Assembly: GCF_000016665.1 (NCBI RefSeq)
Contig: NC_009523.1
Coordinates: 372,001 to 436,000, forward strand
Direction of reading: 5' to 3'
DNA: 64,000 bases
From: Roseiflexus sp. RS-1
GTDB lineage: Bacteria; Chloroflexota; Chloroflexia; Chloroflexales; Roseiflexaceae
Shown here: in pieces, positions 16,735 through 25,317 of the stretch
Numbering within the stretch: position 1 is the first letter of the stretch
How the letters are laid out: every line of letters starts with the position of its first letter
Program-made: the position numbers and the translations under genes
The notes under the pieces: model-generated
What the model was told of the DNA's origin: nothing
Seen by the model: the letters and a program-made list of their open reading frames with translations, nothing else
The model's database searches: none

Positions 16735-17264
16735 GGGGGCGCTTTTGTCGCATGCGACGGTTCTTCACACGACGGTTCTTCACACGACGGTTCTTCACAC
16801 GACGGTTCTTCACACGACGGTTCTTCACACGACGGTTCTTCACACGACGGTTCTTCACACGACGGTTCTTCCTGCAATCGCCTCGCCAGGTCGTCGGCAG
16901 TGCGCGCAGGCAGGAGATTTTGCTGTGAAAGCGCATAGTTCAGCGCTCCGTGCAAAAGATGCACCCATTTGCTTACGTTTGATTGGCTCATTTGAAAGAG
17001 GTGTCCGTGCATCACTTGCGTTGGGTTTTGTTTTAAGTAGGTCAAAATAAAGAGCAATTTATCTTCTGTTGTCGGAAGCGGCGAGTTTGCATACGAGACG
17101 TAGCGACGACAATATCGGACGCGGCCATCAATCGTGCGACGTTTCATATACGCTTCAAATGCGGCGTGGAAGATCGGAACCAGCGCGTGGAACTCTTCAA
17201 CGGTCAGTCCGGTCATAGAGCGTAATTTCTCCGGATTTTCGATAATGGATCGATACTTACACAT
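16713..17264 (-). CDS. IS5-family transposase, first frame (HTH part)
   Basis: The product has 183 residues. The N-terminal MTGLTVEEFHALVPIFHAAF and the LLFILTYLKQNPTQVMHGHL … MSQSNVSKWVHLLHGAL segment match the helix-turn-helix (HTH_Tnp_4) of DDE transposases. The frame then runs through a 15-base tandem repeat that encodes EEPSC eight times, and ends shortly after a C6T5 run (complement of 16729-16739). The catalytic domain lies in the -1 frame that follows. The EEPSC repeat is not a normal part of the family and probably arose by slippage. Confidence 0.85.
   Translation of the reverse strand: MCKYRSIIENPEKLRSMTGLTVEEFHALVPIFHAAFEAYMKRRTIDGRVRYCRRYVSYANSPLPTTEDKLLFILTYLKQNPTQVMHGHLFQMSQSNVSKWVHLLHGALNYALSQQNLLPARTADDLARRLQEEPSCEEPSCEEPSCEEPSCEEPSCEEPSCEEPSCEEPSHATKAPPFLSMTA
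16729..16739 (-). other. Homopolymer run at the transposase frame junction
   Basis: The minus strand has six C followed by five T. Here the first transposase frame must pass to the -1 frame to continue into the DDE domain. This is a plausible programmed slip site, although it is not a textbook X XXY YYZ heptamer in the zero frame. Confidence 0.5.
16756..16871. repeat. 15-bp tandem repeat within the transposase gene
   Basis: The unit GACGGTTCTTCACAC occurs seven times without a mismatch (16756-16860), followed by an eighth partial copy (16861-16871). On the transposase strand each unit encodes EEPSC. Because the unit is a multiple of three, the number of copies can vary without breaking the frame. 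Confidence 0.97.
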
Positions 17265-17325
17265 CGTTTTTCTCCATTTTCAGATTGTACAAAAATAGTA
17301 TATCACTAAATCTTGATGATGTCTA

Positions 17326-18763
17326 ATGTATGCGATCAGTCAATTGCGCTTCCCTTCACCGGTGGGAAAAGGTGGACATGATTTTTACGACAATGGGCGC
17401 GTTACCAATCGAAGTGAGAGCTTCCGCGACCATCGCAGCCATCTTCTGTTTGTTGTCAGGATTTATGAGAAGTTATTGAAATTGACTGAGCAACACGCCT
17501 GGTATGGCATTCAGGAGTCTGTTGATGTGCCCGGTGGGTTTCGCAGGCTGGTTGGAGCGCCTGTCACGATCCATTTCCAGGAACCGCTGACGCAAGAGGT
17601 ATTTGACCATTGGATAAAGGCGACGTTTGAGCGCAGGCGGAATAAGTTCCGCCTCTGGGGTCACCCGATACGCCTGGGACCCACAAAAGTTCATGTCTAT
17701 GGCGTAGATCGCCATCTCTGGCAGCCTCTCTTTCTGGAGCTTACTACCCAGGGGCTTGTGGCGATACTGCCTCGCGGCACTTGCGGCAACACGGTACATC
17801 GGTTGGTCACCAATGTTCAGCGTTACCTCGATCCGGGGGCTACTGCTTTCATCGGCGATATTCATTACACATCTATGGTCGAAAAATCTACAGAGGCAGC
17901 AAAGAGTCAGGCCTGATGTGGTCTTGAAACGTGAGACAGATCTCAAATTCGCCCTGGTAGAATGCAAAGCGAGTTCTTTTGGTGTTGCGACAGAGCAGGC
18001 AATTCAGGCTCGCACATTTCTGCTGCTGGCAGATGAGCCGCTGGCAGAAGCGTTAGGTCTGAGTCCTGAGCAGATACAGGCTTCAATTCTCGCGTATGCC
18101 CTCCCTGCTCGTGAGAGCGCACGCCTGGAAGCCACTCTCAGTAGATTGTCGAATGAGTTGAGAAGACACCATTTACCGGCTGGCGACTCAACAATGATAG
18201 GGCTTGACATTGACTCTTGGGATGTGCGTGTAGTGTTTGACTGGAGTGGAAGTCAATTCTTTAGCATCGCTCCCGGCAGCCATCCAGTTATGCGGGTGCA
18301 GCCAGGTGACGATCCACGTCCGCTTTACTTCATTCCTTATGATCCAGACGTGCATCAGTCTCCAGAGGAAAACCTCTTTTGCAAGCGGATTCTATTCGAA
18401 AGAATTCATAGCGCGGTGCTCGCTGCCGTAGGAAGAGCCAGCTTACAAACGAATCTAACGCTGAACATTAATAATCTGCTGAATGACGCAACGTTTGGAA
18501 TGTTCGGCCTGTGGGAGAACAGAGAGTCCTTGAAGCACATGCAGAGGATGTGCAGACAACTGATAACTGCCCTGTCCAGGGCCGTCAATAAGGAAGTCAG
18601 CAATTCGTTGATCTATGAACCTCCTGAGGACTTGAAGGTAGTGCTGTCTGATCCACATCAACACCATCAGGTACTTGCTGCTATTGAGCGCTTCTCCTGT
18701 GAAAGCATGGACTTGAGGGAGCCACCCATGCCTGATCTGTTCGATGATCTGTTCGATGCATAA
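17326..18763 (+). pseudogene. Unrecognised gene, 3' part, with an internal frameshift
   Basis: This continues the 15528 gene after the IS. The first frame runs from 17326 to a stop at 17916 (…DIHYTSMVEKSTEAAKSQA). The +1 frame is open across the end of that region and on to 18763, and reads QRQQRVRPDVVLKRETDL then KFALVECKASSFG. I infer one ancestral frame broken by an indel between about 17850 and 17905, possibly at the A5 run near 17882. The pattern PDVVL…LVECKAS is reminiscent of a PD-(D/E)xK nuclease core, but I see only that segment. The joined gene would have encoded about 700 residues. Two overlapping separate genes are a less likely alternative, because the second part has no proper start. 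Confidence 0.6.
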
Positions 18764-19287
18764 TGGATTCTCGCAGGTCCATACACGTGATCCTTGCGCA
18801 CCTCCTCGAGAATTCGACGCGGTGCTCCATGCGACAACAATCCGGAGACGGCAGTAATTCGTATCAGGCACGACTCGCACAGCGCGCTTGCTTTTCCTCC
18901 CGCGCGGACTGAATCCTGGCGTTCAACTCTCCATCGCTCAAGGGTGGGAGATCAATAGCAGCCAATTGCCCGATCGTGTTGCACAGGCGCTCGCATCTGC
19001 GTTGGCGTTCGACTGCCGCGTCGATACATTGCTACAATGCCATCGGCGTCAGCAAACCGTGCGCCTCTTCCTGGCGGTGATTTCTCTGATGTGCAGGAAC
19101 ACCAGGACAACGAACGACTTATGGAGACGCCCGTGGATCCCGTTCCAGCATCATTGACGGGCATGTCGGTACACCCGGCACTATCGTAATTCCGCCTGAG
19201 GTGTGCTACAATAGAAAAAACGTGCTATGGGTGCATACCATCGCTCGCCGCCGGGCACGCTGATCCAAAAGCCGAGGCATCTTCCGG
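18764..19287. other. Spacer without a recognised gene
   Basis: Several short overlapping frames exist, none with a recognisable family or start signal. Two points are visible. A GCACC…GGTGC hairpin around an EcoRI-like GAATTC lies near 18798-18826. At 19220-19245 the text ACGTGCTATGG…CATACCATC repeats the start region of the 15528 gene (15521-15545). The latter suggests a decayed copy of that gene's 5' end. Confidence 0.5.
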
Positions 19288-20181
19288 ATGAATGTCATGC
19301 TGTACCGTCGAAAAGTTCTTTTAGCATTGATAGACATCTTTGGTGGTGCTATAGATAAACTTTTCTTGCAGAAAATGCTTTTTTTGCTGAGTCAGCGGCA
19401 GGAAAAACCAGTCTATGAGTTTATTCCCTATAACTACGGTGGCTACTCGTTCACTGCTCAGTGGGACATTAATGGATTGTGTGCCAGAGCTTTGTTGCAG
19501 GAAGATGAGTATACGATTACTCTTATCGAAAAACAGAATAGCCTGAACAGTCTTCATCCCCGTGATACCTGGATCATTCGTGAAATCTTGCGGAAGTATC
19601 GGAAGAAACAGAGAAATGAGCTGCTTCGTGAGTTGTATGAGCAATATCCCTACTATGCCACACGCAGTAAAATCCTGGAAGAAGTCCTGGATAAGGAAGC
19701 GCAAAAACGAGTAGAACAGTATAGATATGTGGAATATCGAACCGTCTTGTTTACTATCGGCTATGAAGGACGTTCGCTGGAAAATTATCTTAATGCCTTG
19801 ATCAGAAACGGCATCAGGGTGCTGGTCGATGTTCGCAATAACCCGGTGAGCAGGAAACCAGGGTTTAGCAAGCGCCAGTTGGAACGGATATGCAGGAACG
19901 TTGACATTGAATACCGACATTTTCCAGACGTGGGTATTGCCCCTGAGTTGAGAAAAGGCTTGAAGACGCAAGATGATTACAACGAACTATTTGCCGCATA
20001 TCGCCGCAAGGTTTTACCTGCTACGGTATCTACCCAACAAGAAATCCTGAACATTCTTCAGTGCTATCGCCGTATCGCTCTTACATGCTTTGAAGCTGAG
20101 AGCCAGCGCTGCCATCGTCATCATCTGGCCGAGGCTATCAGTAAGTTGCCTGGCTTTGCTTACGAGGTGGAACATCTGTGA
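19288..20181 (+). CDS. DUF488 protein fused to an N-terminal SocA/DUF4065-like domain
   Basis: The product has 297 residues. Residues 150-297 are a DUF488 domain: FTIGYEGRSLENYLNALI, VDVRNNPVSRKPGFSKRQLE, YRHFPDVGI and CFEAESQRCHRHHLAEAI. The closing Cys/His-rich segment is diagnostic. Residues 5-95 (ALIDIFGGAIDKLFLQKMLF, EFIPYNYGGYSF) resemble the domain of SocA-type antitoxins and related phage-linked proteins; this part is tentative. DUF488 has no established biochemical role. Base composition is clearly poorer in GC than the surrounding genome, as in the next gene, which starts 12 bases later. The pair looks horizontally acquired. Confidence 0.75.
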   Translation: MNVMLYRRKVLLALIDIFGGAIDKLFLQKMLFLLSQRQEKPVYEFIPYNYGGYSFTAQWDINGLCARALLQEDEYTITLIEKQNSLNSLHPRDTWIIREILRKYRKKQRNELLRELYEQYPYYATRSKILEEVLDKEAQKRVEQYRYVEYRTVLFTIGYEGRSLENYLNALIRNGIRVLVDVRNNPVSRKPGFSKRQLERICRNVDIEYRHFPDVGIAPELRKGLKTQDDYNELFAAYRRKVLPATVSTQQEILNILQCYRRIALTCFEAESQRCHRHHLAEAISKLPGFAYEVEHL

Positions 20182-20192
20182 GGTGATTCGTC

Positions 20193-21020
20193 ATGCGCAT
20201 GAACGTCCTGATCACCGTCAAAACATATCCGACAATTTCGGTCAAATACGACGAACTGGTTTGTACTGCCGGATTTCGTGAGGATGGTTCCTGGATAAGG
20301 ATTTATCCCGTTCCTTTTCGTAAGAAAACCTATGACGAACGGTACAAAAAGTATGATTGGATCTCCGTCGATCTGGAAAGAAACGAGCAAGATTTCCGCC
20401 CGGAAAGCTACAGACCCGCACCGGGATCAAAAATAGAAGTCATTAGACATATCGATACAGAGAATAATTGGGAAAAGCGGAAGCATATTTGCCTAAAAAA
20501 CGTCTATGACGATCTCGATGCTCTGATCGAAGAGGCCAAAAACCCGAAAATTTGCACATCACTAGCCACCTTTAAACCCAAAGAAATTCTTGATTTCTAC
20601 GCCAAACCAACTGAAAGAGAATGGGATATGGAGAAAGTCATGAAAATCCAGGCAGATCGCCGACAGTTAAGACTATTCCCCGATGAAGAAGAAGACCTGG
20701 AGAAAGAATTCCAGATAGTAAAGAAACTTCCCTACACATTCAAATATCGCTTTAGAGATAGCAATGGCAAAGAGAGCAATCTGATGATAGAAGACTGGGA
20801 GACAGGTCAACTTTTCTGGAATTGTCTACAGAGACATGAAGGAGACGAACAAAGGGCAATTGAAGATGTTCGCAGAAAGTATTTCGATGATTTTGCTCAA
20901 ACAAAAGATTTGTACTTCTTTTTAGGCACGACGCTACAGTATCACAAAAGGGCACCCAACCCTTTTATCATCGTCGGTACATTTTATCCGAAGAAGGATG
21001 AACAGTTGAGGATGTTCTGA
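20193..21020 (+). CDS. Unknown protein partnered with DUF488
   Basis: The product has 275 residues, with no family I can name. It starts at the ATG at 20193, 12 bases after the DUF488 stop and following a GAGGTGA site. The beginning MNVLITVKTYPTISVKYDEL plus CTAGFREDGSWIRIYPVPFR looks like a beta-rich domain. The end (HKRAPNPFIIVGTFYPKKDE) is a conserved-looking strand-loop. I recall similar proteins annotated next to DUF488 genes, so a two-component function is likely. It is low in GC and has no signal peptide or membrane segment. Confidence 0.6.
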   Translation: MRMNVLITVKTYPTISVKYDELVCTAGFREDGSWIRIYPVPFRKKTYDERYKKYDWISVDLERNEQDFRPESYRPAPGSKIEVIRHIDTENNWEKRKHICLKNVYDDLDALIEEAKNPKICTSLATFKPKEILDFYAKPTEREWDMEKVMKIQADRRQLRLFPDEEEDLEKEFQIVKKLPYTFKYRFRDSNGKESNLMIEDWETGQLFWNCLQRHEGDEQRAIEDVRRKYFDDFAQTKDLYFFLGTTLQYHKRAPNPFIIVGTFYPKKDEQLRMF

Positions 21021-21097
21021 AATCACAAAGAGCCAGCCATTGCGCATCGTAGAAACGCAATGCGCAGCGCAACTGGCGTACTGTTGAGAGACGACCA

Positions 21098-22231
21098 TCA
21101 CCTGGCGGAGTGGGGCAGCGGCGTCTCCACCGAAAGTTCCGCCTGCTGCCGGTCGAACGCCTGGCGCGCCTGATCGATGCGGCGCGCCGCTTCCGCCATT
21201 GCGAGCGCGGCGCGATTGGCGTCTTCGGCGCGAAAACTGCTGTAGAACGCCAGCATATGGTCGAGCGCCGTCAGTTCGAGTTCCAGCCCTTGCAGGTAGA
21301 GTGCGTGCGCTTCGGCAAGCGCATCCGGCGGTTGCACTGCTGCGATGACTGCGTATGCCTGCTCGATCTCATCCCGCAGACGCTGCGCCGAGGTCGCATG
21401 GATGATCGACGAGCCGCCGGGTCGACTCGTGGCGTTGCGGTACGACTCGATTGCGCCACGCAGACGGGCACGTGGCGCTTCCAGACGACTCAGGTATGCC
21501 AGCGTCGCGGCATTGCGCTCCTCCGCCAGTGTGGTTTCGAGCAGCGCCGGAACAGCAACGACCGGTTCCTCCGGCGTCGGTGCTGCCTCTTCCCCGGCAG
21601 CGATCGCGCGCTGCGTCAGTTCCGCCTGAACGAGCGCCTGGTTCCGCTCCACTGCGGTGCGAAGCGCATAATTGAGTGCGAGTGTGAGCGCCAGCAGCAA
21701 AATCGGCATACTCCAGAGCAACACGCGCGCCCGACTCATCTCCTGACGCGAGAGACGCCATCCGACCCACCAGGAATCGGTGTGATCCCGCGACGGCTCA
21801 CGCGCCGGAAACAGAAAACCGATCAACCGCGTGCGCCACAGCGATGGCGATGGTGCAGCGACCGCGCCATCACTGCCATTTGAGACGCTCTCTTCCGCCA
21901 CATTGGGCGCTGCACGCGCAAACGGCGCCGTGATGTCGGCATCGCCATCGCGCAGCAACTGGCGACTCTCCAGCCACGCCAGTCCGCGCCGGGCGCGCTC
22001 GTTCTGCGGGTTGATCGCCAGCACTGAACGCAGACAGAATGCGATCTCCTTCGGATCGTCGAGAACGCCGGAGAGCCACAGCCATCCCATCTCGTGCTGC
22101 GGATCGAGTTGCACAACGCGCGCCAGCAACACCGCCGCCAGACGACGCTGCCCGCCGCGCGCCGCCGCCACGCCGCGCACGAAGAGTTGCGCCGCCTCGC
22201 GCTGATTCGCCTTGATCTCCGTCCTGACCAT
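21098..22231 (-). CDS. Membrane protein with N-terminal tetratricopeptide-like repeats
   Basis: The product has 377 residues. Residues 7-95 form two to three TPR-like helical pairs (AQLFVRGVAAARGGQRRLAA, WLWLSGVLDDPKEIAFCLRS, NPQNERARRGLAWLE). One transmembrane helix (VLLWSMPILLLALTLALNYA) lies near residues 175-195, and a helical extracytoplasmic domain follows. The function is unknown. Its start codon overlaps the stop of the GH18 gene, so the two are translationally coupled and probably work together at the cell surface. Confidence 0.7.
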   Translation of the reverse strand: MVRTEIKANQREAAQLFVRGVAAARGGQRRLAAVLLARVVQLDPQHEMGWLWLSGVLDDPKEIAFCLRSVLAINPQNERARRGLAWLESRQLLRDGDADITAPFARAAPNVAEESVSNGSDGAVAAPSPSLWRTRLIGFLFPAREPSRDHTDSWWVGWRLSRQEMSRARVLLWSMPILLLALTLALNYALRTAVERNQALVQAELTQRAIAAGEEAAPTPEEPVVAVPALLETTLAEERNAATLAYLSRLEAPRARLRGAIESYRNATSRPGGSSIIHATSAQRLRDEIEQAYAVIAAVQPPDALAEAHALYLQGLELELTALDHMLAFYSSFRAEDANRAALAMAEAARRIDQARQAFDRQQAELSVETPLPHSAR

Positions 22232-23511
22232 CAGTGCTCCGGCAATAACCGACTCAACACGCGCTGCGACTCATACGGGTCCTGCAGCAGGCGACTGCGA
22301 ATGACCTCCCAGTTGCGCGGGTCTTCGCCGCCGAGCCGCCAGATCGCAATACCCGCCAGGTCGAGTTCCTGCACCAGACGCAGTTTCGCGTCCAACCCGC
22401 TGCTGGTGGCGAACCAGACCTCGCGCCGCCCTTCTTCGCGCGAACTGTAGGTGATCCAGTTTTCCTGCACCAGACCGTTCTGGTTGCTCTCCATCAGATT
22501 GACCGACAGGCGGTATGTCTGAATGATATCGTTAATCATCGCCCACGTTTGCCCGCGCGCATTGCCGCCGCCGTCACGAGGCCAGTTGTAGCCGTAGAAC
22601 GGCACGCCGATGATGACCTTTGCCGGATCAACGACCGTCACCGCATAGCGGGCGACACGTTCCACCCAGTAGACCGGCGCTACCGGACCGGGACCGCCGC
22701 CGCGCCAGTGGTAGTCATACGTCATGATCCGCAACCGGTCAACAACCTGACCGATGACCGCCCAATCCTGAAATCCTCCCAACCCGCAGTAATCGCAATC
22801 CTTGGCATGCACGGCGACGGTCAACAGTTTGCCGTGAGCGTGGAGCGCATCGGCGAGTTCGATAATAAACGCACTGTATTCATCACGCAGACTGCTGCTG
22901 ATAAACTCATAATCGATATCAATCCCATCATAGTCATAGGTGAGCACTTCATCGACAATCTGCTGCACGTGGTACGAGCGCAGGCGCGGGTTGCGCAGAA
23001 TGCCCGGCGCCGGGTCATCGCCGGTAACGACATTGTGCACCGTTGGAATGACCAGCACATTCTTGCTGCGCGCCAGTTCGATCAGCGTGCGGTCGCGCGC
23101 CTCGCGCCCGAAGCGTAGCGTGCCGGCTGGCGACGGCGAGTACCAGAACGGGCTGATCTCGTCGAGAATATCGGCGTTCGCCTCGAACGACTCGCGATTC
23201 TCGGAGCCGAACGAGTTGGGGAGCCAGGCAGCAATATACCGCCCCGTCTTCGGATGAAACCATGCGCCTTCTTCGGGGAGCGCGGACACAGGCGAAACCG
23301 TTCTCTCTGTCTGAACCGACGGGATGATCGCCGGCGCCGGCGTCGGCGTGTCTGCAACCGGCGTGACCGGCGGTAGCGTTGGAGTTGGAAACACCGGCGG
23401 TTCTGTCGCGCGCACGGCGAGACCGACAGTATCGACAACCAGCAATGCCCAGACGATCAACGACACAGCGTAGATCGACACAAACAGCGGTGATGAGAAA
23501 ACGTGTCGCAT
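22231..23511 (-). CDS. Membrane-anchored glycoside hydrolase family 18 protein
   Basis: The product has 426 residues. An N-terminal membrane anchor (residues 10-32) is followed by a Thr/Pro-rich linker (PTPTLPPVTPVADTPTPAPA). The GH18 barrel starts near residue 90. The catalytic signature DxxDxDxE is Asp195-Asp198-Asp200-Glu202 (DGIDIDYE), with Glu202 the general acid. MTYDYHWRGG and the closing GIAIWRLGGEDP (conserved Trp) fit the spore-cortex hydrolase/YaaH-like branch, not true chitinases. A peptidoglycan or surface-polysaccharide substrate outside the cytoplasm is likely. Confidence 0.88.
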   Translation of the reverse strand: MRHVFSSPLFVSIYAVSLIVWALLVVDTVGLAVRATEPPVFPTPTLPPVTPVADTPTPAPAIIPSVQTERTVSPVSALPEEGAWFHPKTGRYIAAWLPNSFGSENRESFEANADILDEISPFWYSPSPAGTLRFGREARDRTLIELARSKNVLVIPTVHNVVTGDDPAPGILRNPRLRSYHVQQIVDEVLTYDYDGIDIDYEFISSSLRDEYSAFIIELADALHAHGKLLTVAVHAKDCDYCGLGGFQDWAVIGQVVDRLRIMTYDYHWRGGGPGPVAPVYWVERVARYAVTVVDPAKVIIGVPFYGYNWPRDGGGNARGQTWAMINDIIQTYRLSVNLMESNQNGLVQENWITYSSREEGRREVWFATSSGLDAKLRLVQELDLAGIAIWRLGGEDPRNWEVIRSRLLQDPYESQRVLSRLLPEH

Positions 23512-23557
23512 GACCGAACAATGGTGAATGGCGCTCGCTCAGCGAGCGTCCACGTCC

Positions 23558-23923
23558 TCAGTAGGCGTCCAATTCGTGCAACCGCTCATCGCTGATGCCG
23601 AAAAAGTGGGCGATTTCGTGCAGCACCGTGCGCCGCACCTCTTCGCGCAGCGCATCACGCGAGGGAAAATCACGCACCAGCGGCGCCTGAAAGATCGTAA
23701 TGACATCCGGGATCAGCGGATCGCCGTCAGTGCGCTCCGTCAGCGGCACCCCTTCATACAGCCCATAGATCGTTTGCCAGGGGCGCAAACCCAGTGCGCG
23801 GCGCTGCTCGCGGCTGGGGCGCGCTTCGATCCGCACTTCGACATTCGTAAGATAGCGGGCAAATTCAGGCGGCAGCGAGTCCAGCGCCTCGATAACGATT
23901 GATTCGAATGTTTCGCGATCCAT
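23558..23923 (-). CDS. Minimal zincin metallopeptidase (DUF1025 type)
   Basis: The product has 121 residues, starting at MDRETFESIVIEALDSLPPE. The zinc motif HEIAHFFGISDERLHELDAY is at the very C-terminus (HExxHxxGxxxxxH/D). Members are small soluble proteases of unknown target, widespread in Actinobacteria and Chloroflexi. The longer frame to 23959 adds residues unlike the family, so the later ATG was chosen. Confidence 0.85.
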   Translation of the reverse strand: MDRETFESIVIEALDSLPPEFARYLTNVEVRIEARPSREQRRALGLRPWQTIYGLYEGVPLTERTDGDPLIPDVITIFQAPLVRDFPSRDALREEVRRTVLHEIAHFFGISDERLHELDAY

Positions 23924-24060
23924 ACCGCTTCCATCGCCAGAAGAAACCCTCCAGGGCATTATACGCGGGCGATAGAAGGGGCGTCAAGCAGCACCGCATA
24001 AAAGCGGCATGCGGCGAACACGAAACGCCGGAGATGATAGAACCGGGGATTGGAACGCAC

Positions 24061-24654
24061 CTATGAGGCAACGATCGGTTGATGCGCCGGATGGTCGGCA
24101 AGCGCCTCGGCAAGGCGCGCCAGCCCGCGGTGCTGGAGCGCTTTCACCGAACCAACCGTGCGCCCAAGCGACTCGGCAATCTCGGCGAGCGAGCGATCCT
24201 CATCGAACCGCAGGCGCAACACAAGACGCTGATCACGGGTCAGGATGCGCATCACGCTCTGGAGTTCATGGTATGCAATCCGCGAGATAACCGCTTCATC
24301 CGGGGGTTCGAGCGCTTGAGGCGCACTTTCATCGAGTGGAACGGATGGGCGTCGGCGCGCCTGGCGGAGCATGTCCATGGTGCGCGCGTAGGCAATGCGG
24401 TAGAGCCAGGCAGAAAAGGGCCAGCCGCGATCTTCATATCGCTCCAGTCCTTCCAGCATCCTGACGAACACATCGCTGCATACATCCTCAGCGAGCACGG
24501 GATCGCCCAGTCGGGAAGCGATGTAACGATGCACCTGCGGAGCATACCGTTCGTACAACTGCCCGATCGCGTCGGCGTCGCCAGCCTTTGCGCGCGCGAT
24601 GATGTGCGCTTCGCTCTCATAATGGTTGTCGGCAGGTGTGGATTTGACCGCCAT
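24061..24654 (-). CDS. RNA polymerase sigma factor, ECF type
   Basis: The product has 197 residues. Region 2 is visible as LYERYAPQVHRYIASRLGDP with AEDVCSDVFVRMLEGLERYE and WLYRIAYARTMDMLRQARRR (residues 28-100). Region 4 is ILTRDQRLVLRLRFDEDRSL followed by AEIAESLGRTVGSVKALQHR (140-180). No anti-sigma gene is adjacent, so regulation is not evident; the downstream zincin is separated by 137 bases. Confidence 0.92.
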   Translation of the reverse strand: MAVKSTPADNHYESEAHIIARAKAGDADAIGQLYERYAPQVHRYIASRLGDPVLAEDVCSDVFVRMLEGLERYEDRGWPFSAWLYRIAYARTMDMLRQARRRPSVPLDESAPQALEPPDEAVISRIAYHELQSVMRILTRDQRLVLRLRFDEDRSLAEIAESLGRTVGSVKALQHRGLARLAEALADHPAHQPIVAS

Positions 24655-25317
24655 CGTCCGCCTCTCAACAATGCAGAACCGATCGACCGCCTGATGAATG
24701 ATGTGTGCGATACGTTCTGGAAACACTGTCAGTGTACGCCGCAAAGATGAATGAGTTGTGTCATCGGTCTGCGACGCGCGCGCTGCGAGAGCGGACAGGA
24801 CGATGACCGGCGCCGACGTTCACGGTGTGTATATGTGCATCGGTATGCTCATCAGAATGCCATGGTTCCAGACAGGAGATCCGCCGATTGCTGATCGCCC
24901 CAGCAATTAGCGCGCCCGGCGTGCCTGCAATGATGATTCATAGATAACGCTACGACGCGCAGTCATAATGAATGTTCATTCACAGCGCCGTCCATCGCTG
25001 GCTTCACCACCACAGGATATTACCGCTTCTTAACACATTTTTAGCATAATCGGTGTACAATATCCGCTACCATACGTGGCACTGAAAGGATGGATCAGCG
25101 ACATTCAACATCCAGACGATGTTGACTCTGTCCGGCGACCACGCCTGCCGGTTCCAAAAGATCACCGCGCGGCGCCCGCAGTGATAGCCCGCACCTGCCG
25201 TCACTGCGAGCCTGCGGAGCGTTGCAATCTCCCTGCACAGCAGAATGCCACGTCGTGCTCGCAGTGACACACATAAGAGAATTGGCGCGTGACGGAGCGC
25301 GCGAAAGTGAGAACAGC
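24655..25317. other. Non-coding spacer between sigma factor and phoU
   Basis: No gene is supported in these 663 bases. The region holds an AT-richer stretch around 25000-25070, with promoter-like text on the plus strand (TTAACA at 25030-25035 and TACAAT at 25056-25061, but with a 20-base spacer). It also holds an inverted-repeat element at 25200-25268. Both precede phoU. Confidence 0.5.
25200..25268. repeat. Palindromic intergenic repeat (GTCACTGCGAGC type)
   Basis: GTCACTGCGAGC at 25200-25211 pairs perfectly with GCTCGCAGTGAC at 25257-25268. The interior includes GCAATCTCC. This arrangement (…TGCGAG…GCAATCTC…CTCGCA…) is known from dispersed bacterial palindromic repeats. It lies 50 bases before phoU and could form a hairpin in its leader. 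Confidence 0.7.

Larger units (their letters stand above)
16200..17323 (-). mobile_element. IS5-family insertion sequence (IS427-like group), 1124 bp
   Basis: The ends are inverted repeats: GACTTCATCAAGATT at 16200-16214 and the complement of GACATCATCAAGATT at 17309-17323, with one mismatch. A TA dinucleotide flanks both sides (16198-16199 and 17324-17325), the target duplication expected for the IS427 group. Two overlapping transposase frames on the minus strand, joined over a homopolymer run, also fit that group. The element is lower in GC than its surroundings, suggesting recent arrival. Confidence 0.88.

Noticed and set aside
16756-16871. Short tandem repeat that could be mistaken for a CRISPR array
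   Set aside because: The units are contiguous 15-mers without spacers and are part of the transposase frame.
18888-19157. Open frame of 89 codons in the spacer before the DUF488 gene
   Set aside because: No start signal or family resemblance; other frames in the same stretch are equally long.
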